In this document: positions 26,712 through 36,617 of the stretch, piece after piece
Position numbering within the stretch: position 1 is the first letter of the stretch
How the letters are laid out: every line of letters begins with the position of its first letter
Source of the DNA: Acidiferrobacteraceae bacterium
GTDB taxonomy: Bacteria > Pseudomonadota > Gammaproteobacteria > Arenicellales > UBA868
Direction: 5' to 3'
Assembly (NCBI GenBank): GCA_002724185.1
Contig: PBOB01000079.1
Coordinates: forward strand, 1 to 64,000
DNA: 64,000 nt
The notes under the pieces: model-generated
What the model was told of the DNA's origin: nothing
Seen by the model: the letters and a program-made list of their open reading frames with translations, nothing else
The model's database searches: none
Made by a program: the position numbers and the translations under genes

Positions 26712-27773
26712 TTACTGCCGCGATATTACTAGCCCCGCAAGAAGAAAAGTTATGATATATACAATTGTTCTATAAATAACCATAGATCCAGGTGGAATAC
26801 AGATAAACGACATGCCGGTAAGTCCACGCAGGCCAATTTCGTGGGCTAAACGAATAATTTCGTAATCCGACATGCCCATTGGCTCAGCAAGTTCGCCGAG
26901 AATATCTCCAGGAGCAGGACCTGCGCCACCAAGAACATCCATGTCAAAATGCACATAAATGTCCTCTGTATTCTTGTAAGCATGCTTAAGCTCACGACAT
27001 AGCCCCTCGATGCCAAGGTGGCCACGAATTTGCCACATCGGATAAAAGTGTGCTCCTCTTGTACGATACCAGCGCACAATGTCGGCATGCTCTAGCATGC
27101 CGCGTTCACCAATCTCGACCAAATTTGATACAGAAAAATTGGCATGGTCTCGATATGTCTTTGACTTCCAATTACCACTACCGGCAATCCTTTTGTCATT
27201 AGTTAAATGGTCAATAGGTCTTGAATCCCAATGTGTATCGGTACTGATCATGCCAACACTACCGTTACTCCTCTCCGCAATCGGTTTAGCAATAGCATAA
27301 GATCCACATGGTGAATTCTGACCTATAACAACCGGAATAGCTCCGCTATCCAGCGCTTTATTAACCATTAATTCAACAGCAGCTTGCGCTATCAAAATAT
27401 TTTCGGCATTGGGATTTTCATTGGCGTCTGATGGGATCAAAGCATCGCCCATGTCTACAACATTAAGCTCTTGCAAAACATCAAAATCAAACTCTTGAAG
27501 ATAACCAGTGGGATACCTAGCAGACTGTTGACGAACTCGTCTAGGCGCTAACACCCACTCCGTCTTATCCACTCCAGCATACTTCCCAGCAGCGCCCGCC
27601 ACGTAGGGCGCACCAATAATTGCTACGTCTGCGCACTTTAATTGCTGCTGATCATGTGCCAATGGCACACCCATAAACGTCGGGGTTTCGTCATCAATCA
27701 TAGGTAATTGTGCACTATTTACTTCCGTATAACCCTGCATACCCTCCCATGGTCTTTTTTGCATTACTGTCAT
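26712..27773 (-). CDS. Ureohydrolase-superfamily protein lacking one metal ligand
   Basis: The fold is that of arginase/agmatinase/guanidinase. D179-T-H181-W-D183 (the DxHxD motif) and D277-M-D279 are intact metal sites, but the usual GGDHS motif reads G151-Q-N-S154-P, so the first metal-binding histidine is a serine. Canonical agmatinase activity is therefore uncertain; it may use one metal or a different substrate. The C-terminus (residues 331-349) is unusually hydrophobic. The 353-aa gene lies between a GMC oxidoreductase and PotC-2 in a leftward cluster, suggesting a guanidino- or amide-compound role. Confidence 0.78.
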   Translation of the reverse strand: MTVMQKRPWEGMQGYTEVNSAQLPMIDDETPTFMGVPLAHDQQQLKCADVAIIGAPYVAGAAGKYAGVDKTEWVLAPRRVRQQSARYPTGYLQEFDFDVLQELNVVDMGDALIPSDANENPNAENILIAQAAVELMVNKALDSGAIPVVIGQNSPCGSYAIAKPIAERSNGSVGMISTDTHWDSRPIDHLTNDKRIAGSGNWKSKTYRDHANFSVSNLVEIGERGMLEHADIVRWYRTRGAHFYPMWQIRGHLGIEGLCRELKHAYKNTEDIYVHFDMDVLGGAGPAPGDILGELAEPMGMSDYEIIRLAHEIGLRGLTGMSFICIPPGSMVIYRTIVYIITFLLAGLVISRQ

Positions 27774-27817
27774 ACCCCATTTGTCTCAATATGCTGATTG
27801 TATGTGCTGACCTACAT

Positions 27818-29449
27818 TCAGTTATAAAAATGAAAGCGTGCTTGCTCAGGCTTTAACTGATTATGGCCTAATATAAAGTCTGCCGCGCGTTCAGCCAACA
27901 TCAGAACAGGTGCATTAAGATTGCCACTCACAATATTCGGCATAATAGATGCATCAACGATATGTAATCGCTCTACTCCTCCAACCCGCATCTCACCATC
28001 GACTACTGCCCCCTGATCGCCACCCATACGACAGGTTCCACAAGGATGGTAATCAGTTGTTACTGTAGATCGTATATACGACTCAATATCGCTTTGCGAT
28101 ATTGCGCCTGGCATAGGAGCAATACGTCTGCCACGATATTTATCAAAAGCTCGCTGGGAAAACAAATCCTCCATCATTACTAGCGATTCTCCTAACTCTT
28201 TAATGTCATGCGGATCACTAAGATAGTTGAAACGAACCGCTGGAGCAGCACGAGGGTCATCTGATCTCAACTGCACCTTGCCTTTACTTCTAGGGCGCAG
28301 TTGATCACAATTTAATTGGTAACCTTGTGTCAACTTCAATTTTCGACCCTGCCATTCACTATAGACCGGCGTGAAGTGATATTGTAGATTGGGATAAGGA
28401 ACTGCATTGTTTCCATATACCAGGCCACCCATTTCCCATATGTTTGATGCTCCAATTCCTGAGCGCATAAGTAACCACCGCAAACCAACTCCTGCTTTTA
28501 CAATAGGTTGTGTGAGCCGATCTAAGGTTACTGGTTGAGTACACTCAAATCCCATACTAACTGTTAGGTGGTCCTGCAAATTTTCACCAACCCCAGGGAG
28601 ATCTATAATTGGATTAATGTTCATTGAGCGCAGATGATCAGCTGGACCAACACCCGATAGCATTAAGAGCTGCGGCGTCTTAATCGAGCCACAGCTAAGA
28701 ATCACGCCTTTGTTCGCGCGAGCCTGAAATATTTTTGAATTTTTCTCATACTCCACCCCAACTGCCAAATATTGCTCGATTAGAACATGATTCACTTCTG
28801 CCCTGGTTACTAACCGGAGATTAGACCTGCTCAATGCCGGCTTTAGATATGCCACAGCTGCACTACTTCGCCGCCCATTCTTGATAGTACTGTCTAAACG
28901 AGCAATACCTTCTGGCTTATAGCCATTTAGATCATCTGAAACACCTTGGCCGGACTGAGCACCCGCATCCAGTAACGCATCAAATAATGGATTTTCTAGT
29001 CGTCCTTTAGTAACACCCAGCAAACCATCGCCACCACGCCACTCGCTTGCACCTCTATCAGACGACTCGCAACGCTTAAAGTAAGGCAAACATCGATCAA
29101 AGGTCCAGTCTGGCAAATTAAAATCACGTGACCAACCATCGTAATCGTGAGGATGACCACGCATATACACCATAGAGTTAATCGACGAAGAACCACCGAC
29201 TACTCGCCCCCTAGGTAATTCTATTTGACGATTATCACATGCTCTTTCGATCTCGCTTTTATAATTCCAATTTATAGAAGGATCCTTATATACGTGATAT
29301 ACACCAGCAGGAATATGAATAAGTAGCTTGTTGTCGATTGGGCCAGCCTCAATCAATAGCACGCTATTATCAGGATCTTCTGATAAACGGCTTGCCAGAA
29401 CACAACCCGCGGACCCAGCACCAACAATAATGTAATCGTATTCGAACAT
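27818..29449 (-). CDS. GMC-family FAD oxidoreductase (choline-dehydrogenase-like)
   Basis: The 543-aa protein has the FAD-binding start YDYIIVGAGSAGCVLASRL and GMC signature 1 (LPRGRVVGGSSSINSMVYMRG, about residues 79-99) and the catalytic C-terminal YHPCGTCRMG with a histidine, plus the final NLNAPVLMLAERAAD. The family oxidises alcohols, including choline to betaine aldehyde. The substrate is not certain; context with a DMGDH-like and an MttB-like gene downstream on the other strand fits choline/betaine metabolism. It heads the leftward cluster and diverges from the SDR gene at 29627. Confidence 0.9.
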   Translation of the reverse strand: MFEYDYIIVGAGSAGCVLASRLSEDPDNSVLLIEAGPIDNKLLIHIPAGVYHVYKDPSINWNYKSEIERACDNRQIELPRGRVVGGSSSINSMVYMRGHPHDYDGWSRDFNLPDWTFDRCLPYFKRCESSDRGASEWRGGDGLLGVTKGRLENPLFDALLDAGAQSGQGVSDDLNGYKPEGIARLDSTIKNGRRSSAAVAYLKPALSRSNLRLVTRAEVNHVLIEQYLAVGVEYEKNSKIFQARANKGVILSCGSIKTPQLLMLSGVGPADHLRSMNINPIIDLPGVGENLQDHLTVSMGFECTQPVTLDRLTQPIVKAGVGLRWLLMRSGIGASNIWEMGGLVYGNNAVPYPNLQYHFTPVYSEWQGRKLKLTQGYQLNCDQLRPRSKGKVQLRSDDPRAAPAVRFNYLSDPHDIKELGESLVMMEDLFSQRAFDKYRGRRIAPMPGAISQSDIESYIRSTVTTDYHPCGTCRMGGDQGAVVDGEMRVGGVERLHIVDASIMPNIVSGNLNAPVLMLAERAADFILGHNQLKPEQARFHFYN

Positions 29450-29626
29450 TTTAAGGCTAGAAAATTATTGCCTACTCCTAAGGCTTTCTCTGCAATAATA
29501 ACAATCTCTCAGTCATAGACAAAATACGTATCATACAATGGCAAAATAAGACCAATATATAAATGCTACCCATGCCAACAACCTAAATAGAATAACTTAA
29601 CAAAGCTGATAGGAGGAAATAGATTC

Positions 29627-30358
29627 ATGGCTGATCTTGCTGGTAAAAAGGCGCTAATAACAGGAGCAAATGGCGGAATAGGAAAATCGCTAGTAACTGC
29701 TTTCATGAATCATGGTGTGTCGATCGTGGGGGCTGATCAACAGACGAATATGGTGGATGCGGACTATTGGTTAGCTGGAGACCTAACCGATACTAAATAC
29801 TGTGACATGCTCCCTCATAATGCTGCTAATCTACTTGGCGGGCTTGATATTGTAATCAATAACGCCGGCATTATTCGCCGAGGGCCAATTACAAGCGCAA
29901 CTGATGATGACTTTATTGCTTCTTTTTCCGTTAACGTAGAAGCGCCTTTTCGAATCTGCCGAGCAGCTATACCAATACTTGCTAAGACTAAGGGTAGCAT
30001 CGTCAATGTGGCCTCCTGCTGGGGAATACGCCCTGGCCCCAATCATCCTATTTATTGTATGTCGAAAGCAGCGATCGCATCTATGACACAGTGTTTGGGG
30101 CATGATCATGCCCATGAAGGTGTACGGATCAATGCGGTTTGTCCGAATGAAGTAGATACCCCAATGCTCCGATCCGGATTTAGCGCTCGTGGATTAGATC
30201 CAAATACAGCCATCAAACAACTTAACAGCACAGTGCCTCTTGGATATATTGCAGAACCAGGGGAGATTGCTGATGTTGTTCTATTCCTAGCATCAAACCA
30301 ATCTCGCTATATGTGTGGTGCACTAGTTGAAGTAAATGGCGGAAAACCAGTAATTTAA
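29627..30358 (+). CDS. Short-chain dehydrogenase/reductase
   Basis: The 243-aa protein is a classical SDR: coenzyme-binding ITGANGGIGKS, NNAG (VINNAGIIRRG), catalytic Ser in VASCWG and Tyr-Lys in YCMSKAA. An excellent ribosome site (AGGAGG about eight bases upstream) supports ATG 29627. It heads a rightward operon with a DapA-like aldolase, a DMGDH-like oxidase and an MttB homologue. The alcohol or ketone substrate is unknown. Confidence 0.93.
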   Translation: MADLAGKKALITGANGGIGKSLVTAFMNHGVSIVGADQQTNMVDADYWLAGDLTDTKYCDMLPHNAANLLGGLDIVINNAGIIRRGPITSATDDDFIASFSVNVEAPFRICRAAIPILAKTKGSIVNVASCWGIRPGPNHPIYCMSKAAIASMTQCLGHDHAHEGVRINAVCPNEVDTPMLRSGFSARGLDPNTAIKQLNSTVPLGYIAEPGEIADVVLFLASNQSRYMCGALVEVNGGKPVI

Positions 30359-30438
30359 ATTGAATCGTAGGTAGTGATGTCTACCACCTTCTTGATGGTT
30401 AGCCAACAGATATGCAAGATTACATAAGGAGAAAATCA

Positions 30439-31359
30439 ATGAACTTTGAAGGCATCTACCCACCAGTCATTACGCCATATGCTTCAGACGGATCTATCAA
30501 TTATCAAGATTTGGAAGTGATTATCGAGTATCTGCTATCTACACAAATTGATGGACTTATTATTGGTGGAACAACAGGAGAATATCACGTTCAAACCTTA
30601 GAGGAGCGAATCGAGTCAATGCGAGTGGCTAAAGCAATAATTGCAGATAGAACTCCAATGATTATCGGAATCGGTGCGATTCGCACTCGGGACTGTATCG
30701 AAATTGGAAATCACGCTAAGGATAGTGGTGCAGACGCCATTTTGATGAATGCGCCTTACTATGCGGTGCCAACGCAGGCAGAACTAGCAGAACATGCACT
30801 ATCAATAGATAGAGCTGTAAACCTCCCGATAATGCTATACAACTATCCTGGGCGAACAGGCACGACTATGAAAGCAGAGTTCTTTGACCGCATAAGCGAG
30901 AGTCAGAACTTCGTTGCTATCAAAGAATCAACTGGCGATATTGATCAATTACATATGCTTGCACAAGATTATCCACATCTAACGTTACTATGCGGTATGG
31001 ATGACCAGGCACTTGAATTTTTTGCTTGGGGGGCAAGAGGCTGGGTCTGTGCGGGGGGCAACTGTTTGCCCAATGAGCATATTGCGCTATATCGAGCTGT
31101 TGCCGTGAATAATGATGTGGCTCTTGGAAGACGAGTAATGTCGGCGATGATGCCATTTATGCGAATACTTGAACAAGGTGGCAAACTAATCCAGAACGTA
31201 AAACATGCCTGCACTGTTAAAGGCCTCCCATCAGGAACAGTCCGCCTACCACTGCAACCATTGTTCGAAGAAGAAGTTGCTACACTCGAAACAGTATTGG
31301 CCAAATTGGAAGTAGAAATGGCGGGTATTGATACTAGTTTCGTATCACCTAAACTTTGA
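30439..31359 (+). CDS. DapA-family (class I aldolase/lyase) protein
   Basis: This is a dihydrodipicolinate-synthase-superfamily TIM barrel. The Schiff-base lysine is in FVAIKESTGD (near residue 163) and the catalytic tyrosine in MLYNYPGRTG. Members cleave or form 2-keto acids, and the exact reaction is open; a second dapA would be unexpected next to catabolic genes. I use ATG 30439 with AAGGAG upstream; an ATG at 30412 would add nine residues without a good ribosome site. It lies 80 bases after the SDR. Confidence 0.87.
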   Translation: MNFEGIYPPVITPYASDGSINYQDLEVIIEYLLSTQIDGLIIGGTTGEYHVQTLEERIESMRVAKAIIADRTPMIIGIGAIRTRDCIEIGNHAKDSGADAILMNAPYYAVPTQAELAEHALSIDRAVNLPIMLYNYPGRTGTTMKAEFFDRISESQNFVAIKESTGDIDQLHMLAQDYPHLTLLCGMDDQALEFFAWGARGWVCAGGNCLPNEHIALYRAVAVNNDVALGRRVMSAMMPFMRILEQGGKLIQNVKHACTVKGLPSGTVRLPLQPLFEEEVATLETVLAKLEVEMAGIDTSFVSPKL

Positions 31360-31386
31360 ATATTTCCTAGTTACCTAATATCAGGC

Positions 31387-33843
31387 ATGGAAAACACTAT
31401 TCAATCGCATGCTCGAGTGGTCATCGTTGGTGGCGGCTGTGTCGGAGTTAACATACTCTATAGTCTCGCACACCGTGGATGGTCGGATATCTGTCTTCTA
31501 GAACGAACCGAATTAACAGCCGGATCAACCTGGCACGCCGCGGGACTCATCCCACTGTATTCTTTTTCATATCGATTCGGTCGTATTATTAGCAAGACGA
31601 TAGAAATATATGAGCAACTTGAGGCAGAAACTGGTCAAAGTGTCAGCTGGCACAAATGTGGCCAGTTAAGAGTTGCAGAAAGCCGGGACCGAATGGACGA
31701 ATACCTAAACTATGCATCCATTGCACCTACGCAAGGAGTACGTGCAGAAATTTTAACACCGGCGGAAACGATTGAACTTTGGCCGCTGATGAAGAAAAGC
31801 TCCAGCTTGGTTGGATCAGTTTACAATCCTGACGATGGTCATATTGCACCAGCTGATGTTACCCAGGCTCTTGCAAAAGGAGCGACGCAACTGAATGCGC
31901 GAATCTACAAAAATACTGAGGCGACGAGCATTGATCTATTAGATACTGGTGAATGGCGAGTCCAAACAAATAAAGGTGACATAATTTGTGAGCATGTTGT
32001 CACTGCGACCGGTAATTATGCACAACAAACTGCTCATATGCTGGAATTAGATCTCCCTTGCTTTCCAGTTCTACATCAATATTGGGTTACTGACAGCGTG
32101 CCACAAATAAAACAACGTAGAACTCAGGGCTGCATAGAATTGCCGATCTTAAGAAACGAAAGAATCAATGGATACATTAGAGAAGAAAGAGATAGTTTGA
32201 TGTTTGGACCCTATGAGCGTCCCGAACGGCTTGAACACTTTGCACGTAATGGAGTGCCACCGTGGTTTGGCGCCGATCTGATGCCGGAAAATATTGAGGC
32301 AGTACAAGAAAACTGGGAAGCGGCCATTGAGCTTGTGCCTATACTGGGGGATGTAGGTATTAGGACAAACGTCCGTGGTCCGATCTGTGGTACACCTGAC
32401 AACCTACCGCTCTGTGGGCCAGCTTGGGGTAAAAAAAATCTGTGGTTAGCAGAAGGATTCACTGGTGGAATTCTAATGGGTGGGGGTCTAGGACTTGAAC
32501 TAGCCAACTGGATCGTGGATGGTGAGCCACATGTTGATTTAAGCGAAGTTGATCCACGCAGATTTGGCGATTACGCAAACAAAACATACACAGGGATCAA
32601 AAACAAAGAAGCATTTGGAAACAACTTTGGCATCCATTATCCTGGCTATGAATGGCCTGCTGCCAGACCAGCGAAGTCGACACCAAGTTATGAGCGTCTG
32701 ACTCAGGACGGTGCCGTATGGGGTGCCGTCTATGGATGGGAAATTCCACTTTGGTTCGCTCCGACTGATGAAAAACCTCATGACATCTGGAGTTATCGAA
32801 AATTTAACTCAATGGTTCATGTCGGTAAGGAGTGTCGCGCTGTGAGACAAACCGCCGGGCTATTTGAAATGACCCCAATGACTAAATTTGAAGTACGTGG
32901 CAGTGGGGCTGAAAGGTGGTTGAACTCTATCCTGGCCAATAAAATGCCCGCAACTATAGGCGGAATAAGACTTGCACATCTCCTTACAGAGAAAGGCACA
33001 GTTCGATCTGAATTCACTGTAACTCGATTAGCAGCTGATCTTTTTTATCTTATAGGTACTCCACGTGGCGAGCGCCATGATTTCGATACGCTATCAAAAT
33101 ACTTGCCAAGAAATGGTAACGTACACTTACAAAATGTGACACTAGAGCGAGGTGGTCTAGCATTAGTTGGGCCAAATGCGCGAGCAATATTGCAAGCACT
33201 GGTTGAAGTTGATCTTTCTACTGATGAATTTCCTTGGCTAACATCACAAACGCTTACAGTCGGTTTGGCGTCTGACGTTCGGGCGCTGCGTATAAACTAT
33301 GAGGGTGAACTTGGTTGGGAGCTATACCATCCAATACCTTATAACCAGCATATCATGAGCGAACTTATTCGCGTAGGTGAAAACTATGGACTCAAGAACT
33401 GCGGGTATCGTGCAATTGAATCTTTGCGCCTAGAAAAATCTTACCGAGCTATATACCGAGACTTGGACACAGAACATACAGCGTTAGAAGCAGGGCTCGA
33501 TAGATTTATACAGTGGGACAAAGAACATTTTGTTGGCAAAACCTCTTTGGTAGGGCAAAAAAATCAAGGGTTGTCGAAACGCATGGTGACGCTACAAGTT
33601 GAAACTATCGATGCGGATGCATATATGAATGAATCCATCTATAAAGATGGATGCCTCGTAGGCCGGATCACATCTGGAGCCACATCTCACAATATCGGCA
33701 AATGTATATCAATGGCGTATGTCGATATCGAAGTCGCAGACGTAGGCACAAATCTTGAAGTACAGATTCTAGAAAATCGCTGCCATGCAACAATTGTCGC
33801 TGATTCTCCCTACGATCCACTAAACGAAAAGCCTCGTCAGTGA
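31387..33843 (+). CDS. Dimethylglycine/sarcosine-dehydrogenase-like flavoprotein
   Basis: The 818-aa protein is a two-part enzyme: an N-terminal DAO-type FAD domain (VVIVGGGCVGVNILYSL) with the STWHAAGL motif whose histidine carries covalent FAD in this family, and a C-terminal GcvT-like folate-binding region (GYRAIESLRLEKSYR near residue 670, then GLDRFIQWDK). Such enzymes oxidatively demethylate N-methylated glycines and pass the one-carbon unit to tetrahydrofolate. It precedes the MttB homologue by 25 bases. The exact substrate (dimethylglycine, sarcosine, other) is unproven. Confidence 0.9.
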   Translation: MENTIQSHARVVIVGGGCVGVNILYSLAHRGWSDICLLERTELTAGSTWHAAGLIPLYSFSYRFGRIISKTIEIYEQLEAETGQSVSWHKCGQLRVAESRDRMDEYLNYASIAPTQGVRAEILTPAETIELWPLMKKSSSLVGSVYNPDDGHIAPADVTQALAKGATQLNARIYKNTEATSIDLLDTGEWRVQTNKGDIICEHVVTATGNYAQQTAHMLELDLPCFPVLHQYWVTDSVPQIKQRRTQGCIELPILRNERINGYIREERDSLMFGPYERPERLEHFARNGVPPWFGADLMPENIEAVQENWEAAIELVPILGDVGIRTNVRGPICGTPDNLPLCGPAWGKKNLWLAEGFTGGILMGGGLGLELANWIVDGEPHVDLSEVDPRRFGDYANKTYTGIKNKEAFGNNFGIHYPGYEWPAARPAKSTPSYERLTQDGAVWGAVYGWEIPLWFAPTDEKPHDIWSYRKFNSMVHVGKECRAVRQTAGLFEMTPMTKFEVRGSGAERWLNSILANKMPATIGGIRLAHLLTEKGTVRSEFTVTRLAADLFYLIGTPRGERHDFDTLSKYLPRNGNVHLQNVTLERGGLALVGPNARAILQALVEVDLSTDEFPWLTSQTLTVGLASDVRALRINYEGELGWELYHPIPYNQHIMSELIRVGENYGLKNCGYRAIESLRLEKSYRAIYRDLDTEHTALEAGLDRFIQWDKEHFVGKTSLVGQKNQGLSKRMVTLQVETIDADAYMNESIYKDGCLVGRITSGATSHNIGKCISMAYVDIEVADVGTNLEVQILENRCHATIVADSPYDPLNEKPRQ

Positions 33844-33868
33844 GAAATCTGCAAGCCCCCCTAATTCA

Positions 33869-35398
33869 ATGGTAACGCAACAAGATAAAATGCAGCGAAA
33901 AGGTGGCCGTACAGCTCGCCTTGCAGAGCGCATCAACGGCCCCATTATTCATAAGCCAGCACTGGTTTCCAAGGTTCCACTTTACGACGTAGTAAATGAG
34001 GAAGGTGTTGAACAAATTCATGAACTGGCTATGCGAATTGTCGAAGAGGTAGGTGTTGAATTTCGCGATGCCGAAGCGTTAGAAATATGGCGCAAGACCG
34101 ATGCTGAGATCGATAGCTCCAACGTAAAGATCGGAAGGAAGACCCTGCTTGAACTGATTGAAAGCGCACCTACTGAATATATGCATCATGCTCGAAATCC
34201 TGACCGTTCAGTGCTGGTGGGCGGTCGTTCAATGGTTTTATCGCCGTCTTATGGGCCACCGTTTATTTATGATTTCGAGGGCATCCGAAGGCCGGCGACC
34301 CTCGATGACCTGCACAATCTACAAAAGCTGAATCACATGGCGCCTAGCGTTCATATTGCGGGTGGACCTATAGTGGAACCGCTTGATGTGGTGGTTCCAC
34401 ATCGCCACCTACATATGACGTATAGCTCTATGAAGTATTCCGACAAGCCGATCATTGGAAATGTGACAGCGCGCGAGCGAGCTCAAGATACGGTAGATAT
34501 GTGTAGTATTGTATTTGGCAAAGAATTTGCATCGAACAACTGTTGCACTACATCGCTAATAAACTCGAACTCGCCCCTGGTATGGGATGCAACTATGCTG
34601 GATGCACTCAAGATTTATGCATCAAATAATCATGCCGTGATGTGCTCGCCATTTTCTATGACAGGAGCATCGACACCAGCAAGCAATATTGGCACCATGG
34701 CGGTAGTAACAGCAGAAGCACTTATGGCAATTGCTTTTGGCCAACTAGTCCGCAAAGGAGCGCCCATGTTGTTTGGTGTTCCCGCAATGACAGTGGCACT
34801 GAATTCTGGAGCGCCTGTTCATGGGAGTCCGGATTCCGCAATCGTCCAATTCTTGTCTGGGCAAATGGCACGACGATACAAAATACCTCACCGAGCAATT
34901 GCCAACTGCGCCACGTCCAAAGTCCCTGACATGCAAGCTGGATTTGATTCTATGTGGGGTCTTTTCCCTTCCTTTCTTTCTGGCGCACAGTGGATCACTA
35001 TGGCAGGAGGGATAATGGAGGGGACATTAGGTGTCAGTTATGCCAAAACTATGATTGATCTTGAGCAAATTGATGCCTTCTATCACTTTTGTCAAGGATG
35101 CTATTTTGAAGATATTGAAGAAATATTTGAAACAATACAAGAAGTCGGCTCAGGAGGTCATTTTCTTGGCTCTGCTCACACGAGAAAGGCAAATTTATTT
35201 ATCTTTCCGAGTCAGAACAATGTCCCTTATGAACAATGGGAGCTTGATGGTAGAAAGGATAGTGCACAAGTGGGGTTAGAAAAAGCCAAGAATTGGCTAT
35301 CACGGTATCAGACACCATCCATGCAAGACGATGTGGATAAAGCTTTGCAAGACTTCATATCGCAAAGAGAATCAGAACTGTCAATTAATATTGAGTAA
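33869..35398 (+). CDS. MttB-family (COG5598) methyltransferase, non-pyrrolysine type
   Basis: The 509-aa protein resembles the trimethylamine:corrinoid methyltransferase superfamily. The reading frame lacks any internal amber codon, so it is the non-pyrrolysine branch, which includes glycine betaine methyltransferases (MtgB-like). Supporting segments are HARNPDRSVLVGGR and PSYGPPFIYDFEG in the first third. No corrinoid protein is encoded nearby, so methyl acceptance is uncertain. It forms a tight pair with the DMGDH-like gene, fitting betaine-type compound breakdown. Confidence 0.85.
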   Translation: MVTQQDKMQRKGGRTARLAERINGPIIHKPALVSKVPLYDVVNEEGVEQIHELAMRIVEEVGVEFRDAEALEIWRKTDAEIDSSNVKIGRKTLLELIESAPTEYMHHARNPDRSVLVGGRSMVLSPSYGPPFIYDFEGIRRPATLDDLHNLQKLNHMAPSVHIAGGPIVEPLDVVVPHRHLHMTYSSMKYSDKPIIGNVTARERAQDTVDMCSIVFGKEFASNNCCTTSLINSNSPLVWDATMLDALKIYASNNHAVMCSPFSMTGASTPASNIGTMAVVTAEALMAIAFGQLVRKGAPMLFGVPAMTVALNSGAPVHGSPDSAIVQFLSGQMARRYKIPHRAIANCATSKVPDMQAGFDSMWGLFPSFLSGAQWITMAGGIMEGTLGVSYAKTMIDLEQIDAFYHFCQGCYFEDIEEIFETIQEVGSGGHFLGSAHTRKANLFIFPSQNNVPYEQWELDGRKDSAQVGLEKAKNWLSRYQTPSMQDDVDKALQDFISQRESELSINIE

Positions 35399-35501
35399 TC
35401 GAGCTGTCGGACTATTCTATCTGCTAAGAATAATTGTGTAGCCAAACTAACTTTCGTAGAGTGCAATTTTCCCTAGAAGAGACTATGGCATATATCTACT
35501 T

Positions 35502-35858
35502 ATGAAAAAGTATTTTTTCTTCCTGACAGCGCTATTCTTACTGGGAATTTCCGTTGGCGCGATAGCTCGGGAAGACTCAAACCTACAAAATATTTGGGTT
35601 CAGTCTTATCTAAAAATGCACTCTAGTCTTATGCCAGTCAAGACCCAAGAATACTTAATTGTCATACACAACGATCTCATCCAGTTAAAGCAGGCTGTCT
35701 CAGAATACGAATTGTCGATCGAAGTAGAGGAAAGCCAATTTAAAAATGTCGCCTACCTTGAACTTGATAGCCGAGATAATAAGACTCCTCAACTAATCAG
35801 GCAGCTACCATTTGTCCAATTTGTTACTAGTAAAAACATCATATTCTTTTGTCATTGA
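35502..35858 (+). CDS. Unknown exported protein
   Basis: The 118-aa product begins with a good signal peptide (MKKYFFFLTALFLLGISVGA, about 20-22 residues, with a likely signal-peptidase site at AIA-RE) and a short mature domain without recognised motifs. A C-terminal HFFCH-like tail is not motif-bearing. It converges with the SCO1-like gene, with 25 bases between the stops. No family recognised. Confidence 0.55.
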   Translation: MKKYFFFLTALFLLGISVGAIAREDSNLQNIWVQSYLKMHSSLMPVKTQEYLIVIHNDLIQLKQAVSEYELSIEVEESQFKNVAYLELDSRDNKTPQLIRQLPFVQFVTSKNIIFFCH

Positions 35859-35883
35859 ACTACACTCATTTCAGCTAAGCTAC

Positions 35884-36555
35884 TCAATATTCCGTCGTAT
35901 ACCAATCGCGTATAGCATCGAAATCAGTAGACAGCTCATCTGCGCTATAAGGAGGTGTGAATATCGCCTGGAGAGAGCCTTTGGGATTGATGAGTACCAA
36001 AACGTCCGAATGACTAACACTATAATATTCTCCTGTCTCTGATGAGAATTCGAAGCTCACAGCTAATTCACTAGCGAAACTTGTAAGTTCATCAATGCTT
36101 CCAGTTATGCCAATTAGATTTGAGAAGAAATACTCGGTATACGACTTTAGAATCGGCAAGGAGTCTCTCTCAGGATCAATGGAAACAAATATGTACTGCA
36201 CTGGGACAGCGGCTTCTTCGCTGCGCAATGTATTCAATCTAGCGAGTATGCTGAGTGCCGTGGGGCAAATGTCAGGACAATGAGTATAACCAAAATAGAT
36301 AAATGACCAGATATCCTGCAACCGATTAAAAACAAAAGAATCTCCGCTATGATCAATCAATTCAAATTGCTCAATTGGCAGAGATTCATCGAATACAACC
36401 CCGTTGGTCCTCGGTATAGATAGACTTCCAAATAATGGTATTTTCCAACCAATCACAATTCCTGCTGCAACAATAGCAACCGATAAGCCGTAAATGATTA
36501 AAGCTCGATATATCGATGCTTTAGAATTATTGAAAATTTTTATCGTTTTTCCCAT
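35884..36555 (-). CDS. SCO1/SenC-family copper/thiol protein
   Basis: This is a membrane-anchored thioredoxin-fold protein that assists cytochrome c oxidase copper-centre assembly or redox homeostasis. After an N-terminal membrane helix (about 20-40) comes the YFGYTHCPDICPTAL motif with the CxxxC pair and, near the end, the copper-ligand His in SHSDVLVLINP. I choose ATG 36555 (MGKTIKIF); ATG 36579 would add eight residues. It diverges from the zincin gene at 36618. Confidence 0.9.
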   Translation of the reverse strand: MGKTIKIFNNSKASIYRALIIYGLSVAIVAAGIVIGWKIPLFGSLSIPRTNGVVFDESLPIEQFELIDHSGDSFVFNRLQDIWSFIYFGYTHCPDICPTALSILARLNTLRSEEAAVPVQYIFVSIDPERDSLPILKSYTEYFFSNLIGITGSIDELTSFASELAVSFEFSSETGEYYSVSHSDVLVLINPKGSLQAIFTPPYSADELSTDFDAIRDWYTTEY

Positions 36556-36617
36556 ATATTTTATTTTGCAGTAGATCACAATTTTTTTTCCATTTTATCC
36601 AACCAACGGCAGCTATT

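Noticed and set aside
30969-31304. 111-codon leftward ORF
   Set aside because: Fully antisense to the DapA-like gene with no recognised family.
33869-35398. Pyrrolysine-containing trimethylamine methyltransferase
   Set aside because: The frame has no internal TAG codon, so it is the non-pyrrolysine branch.
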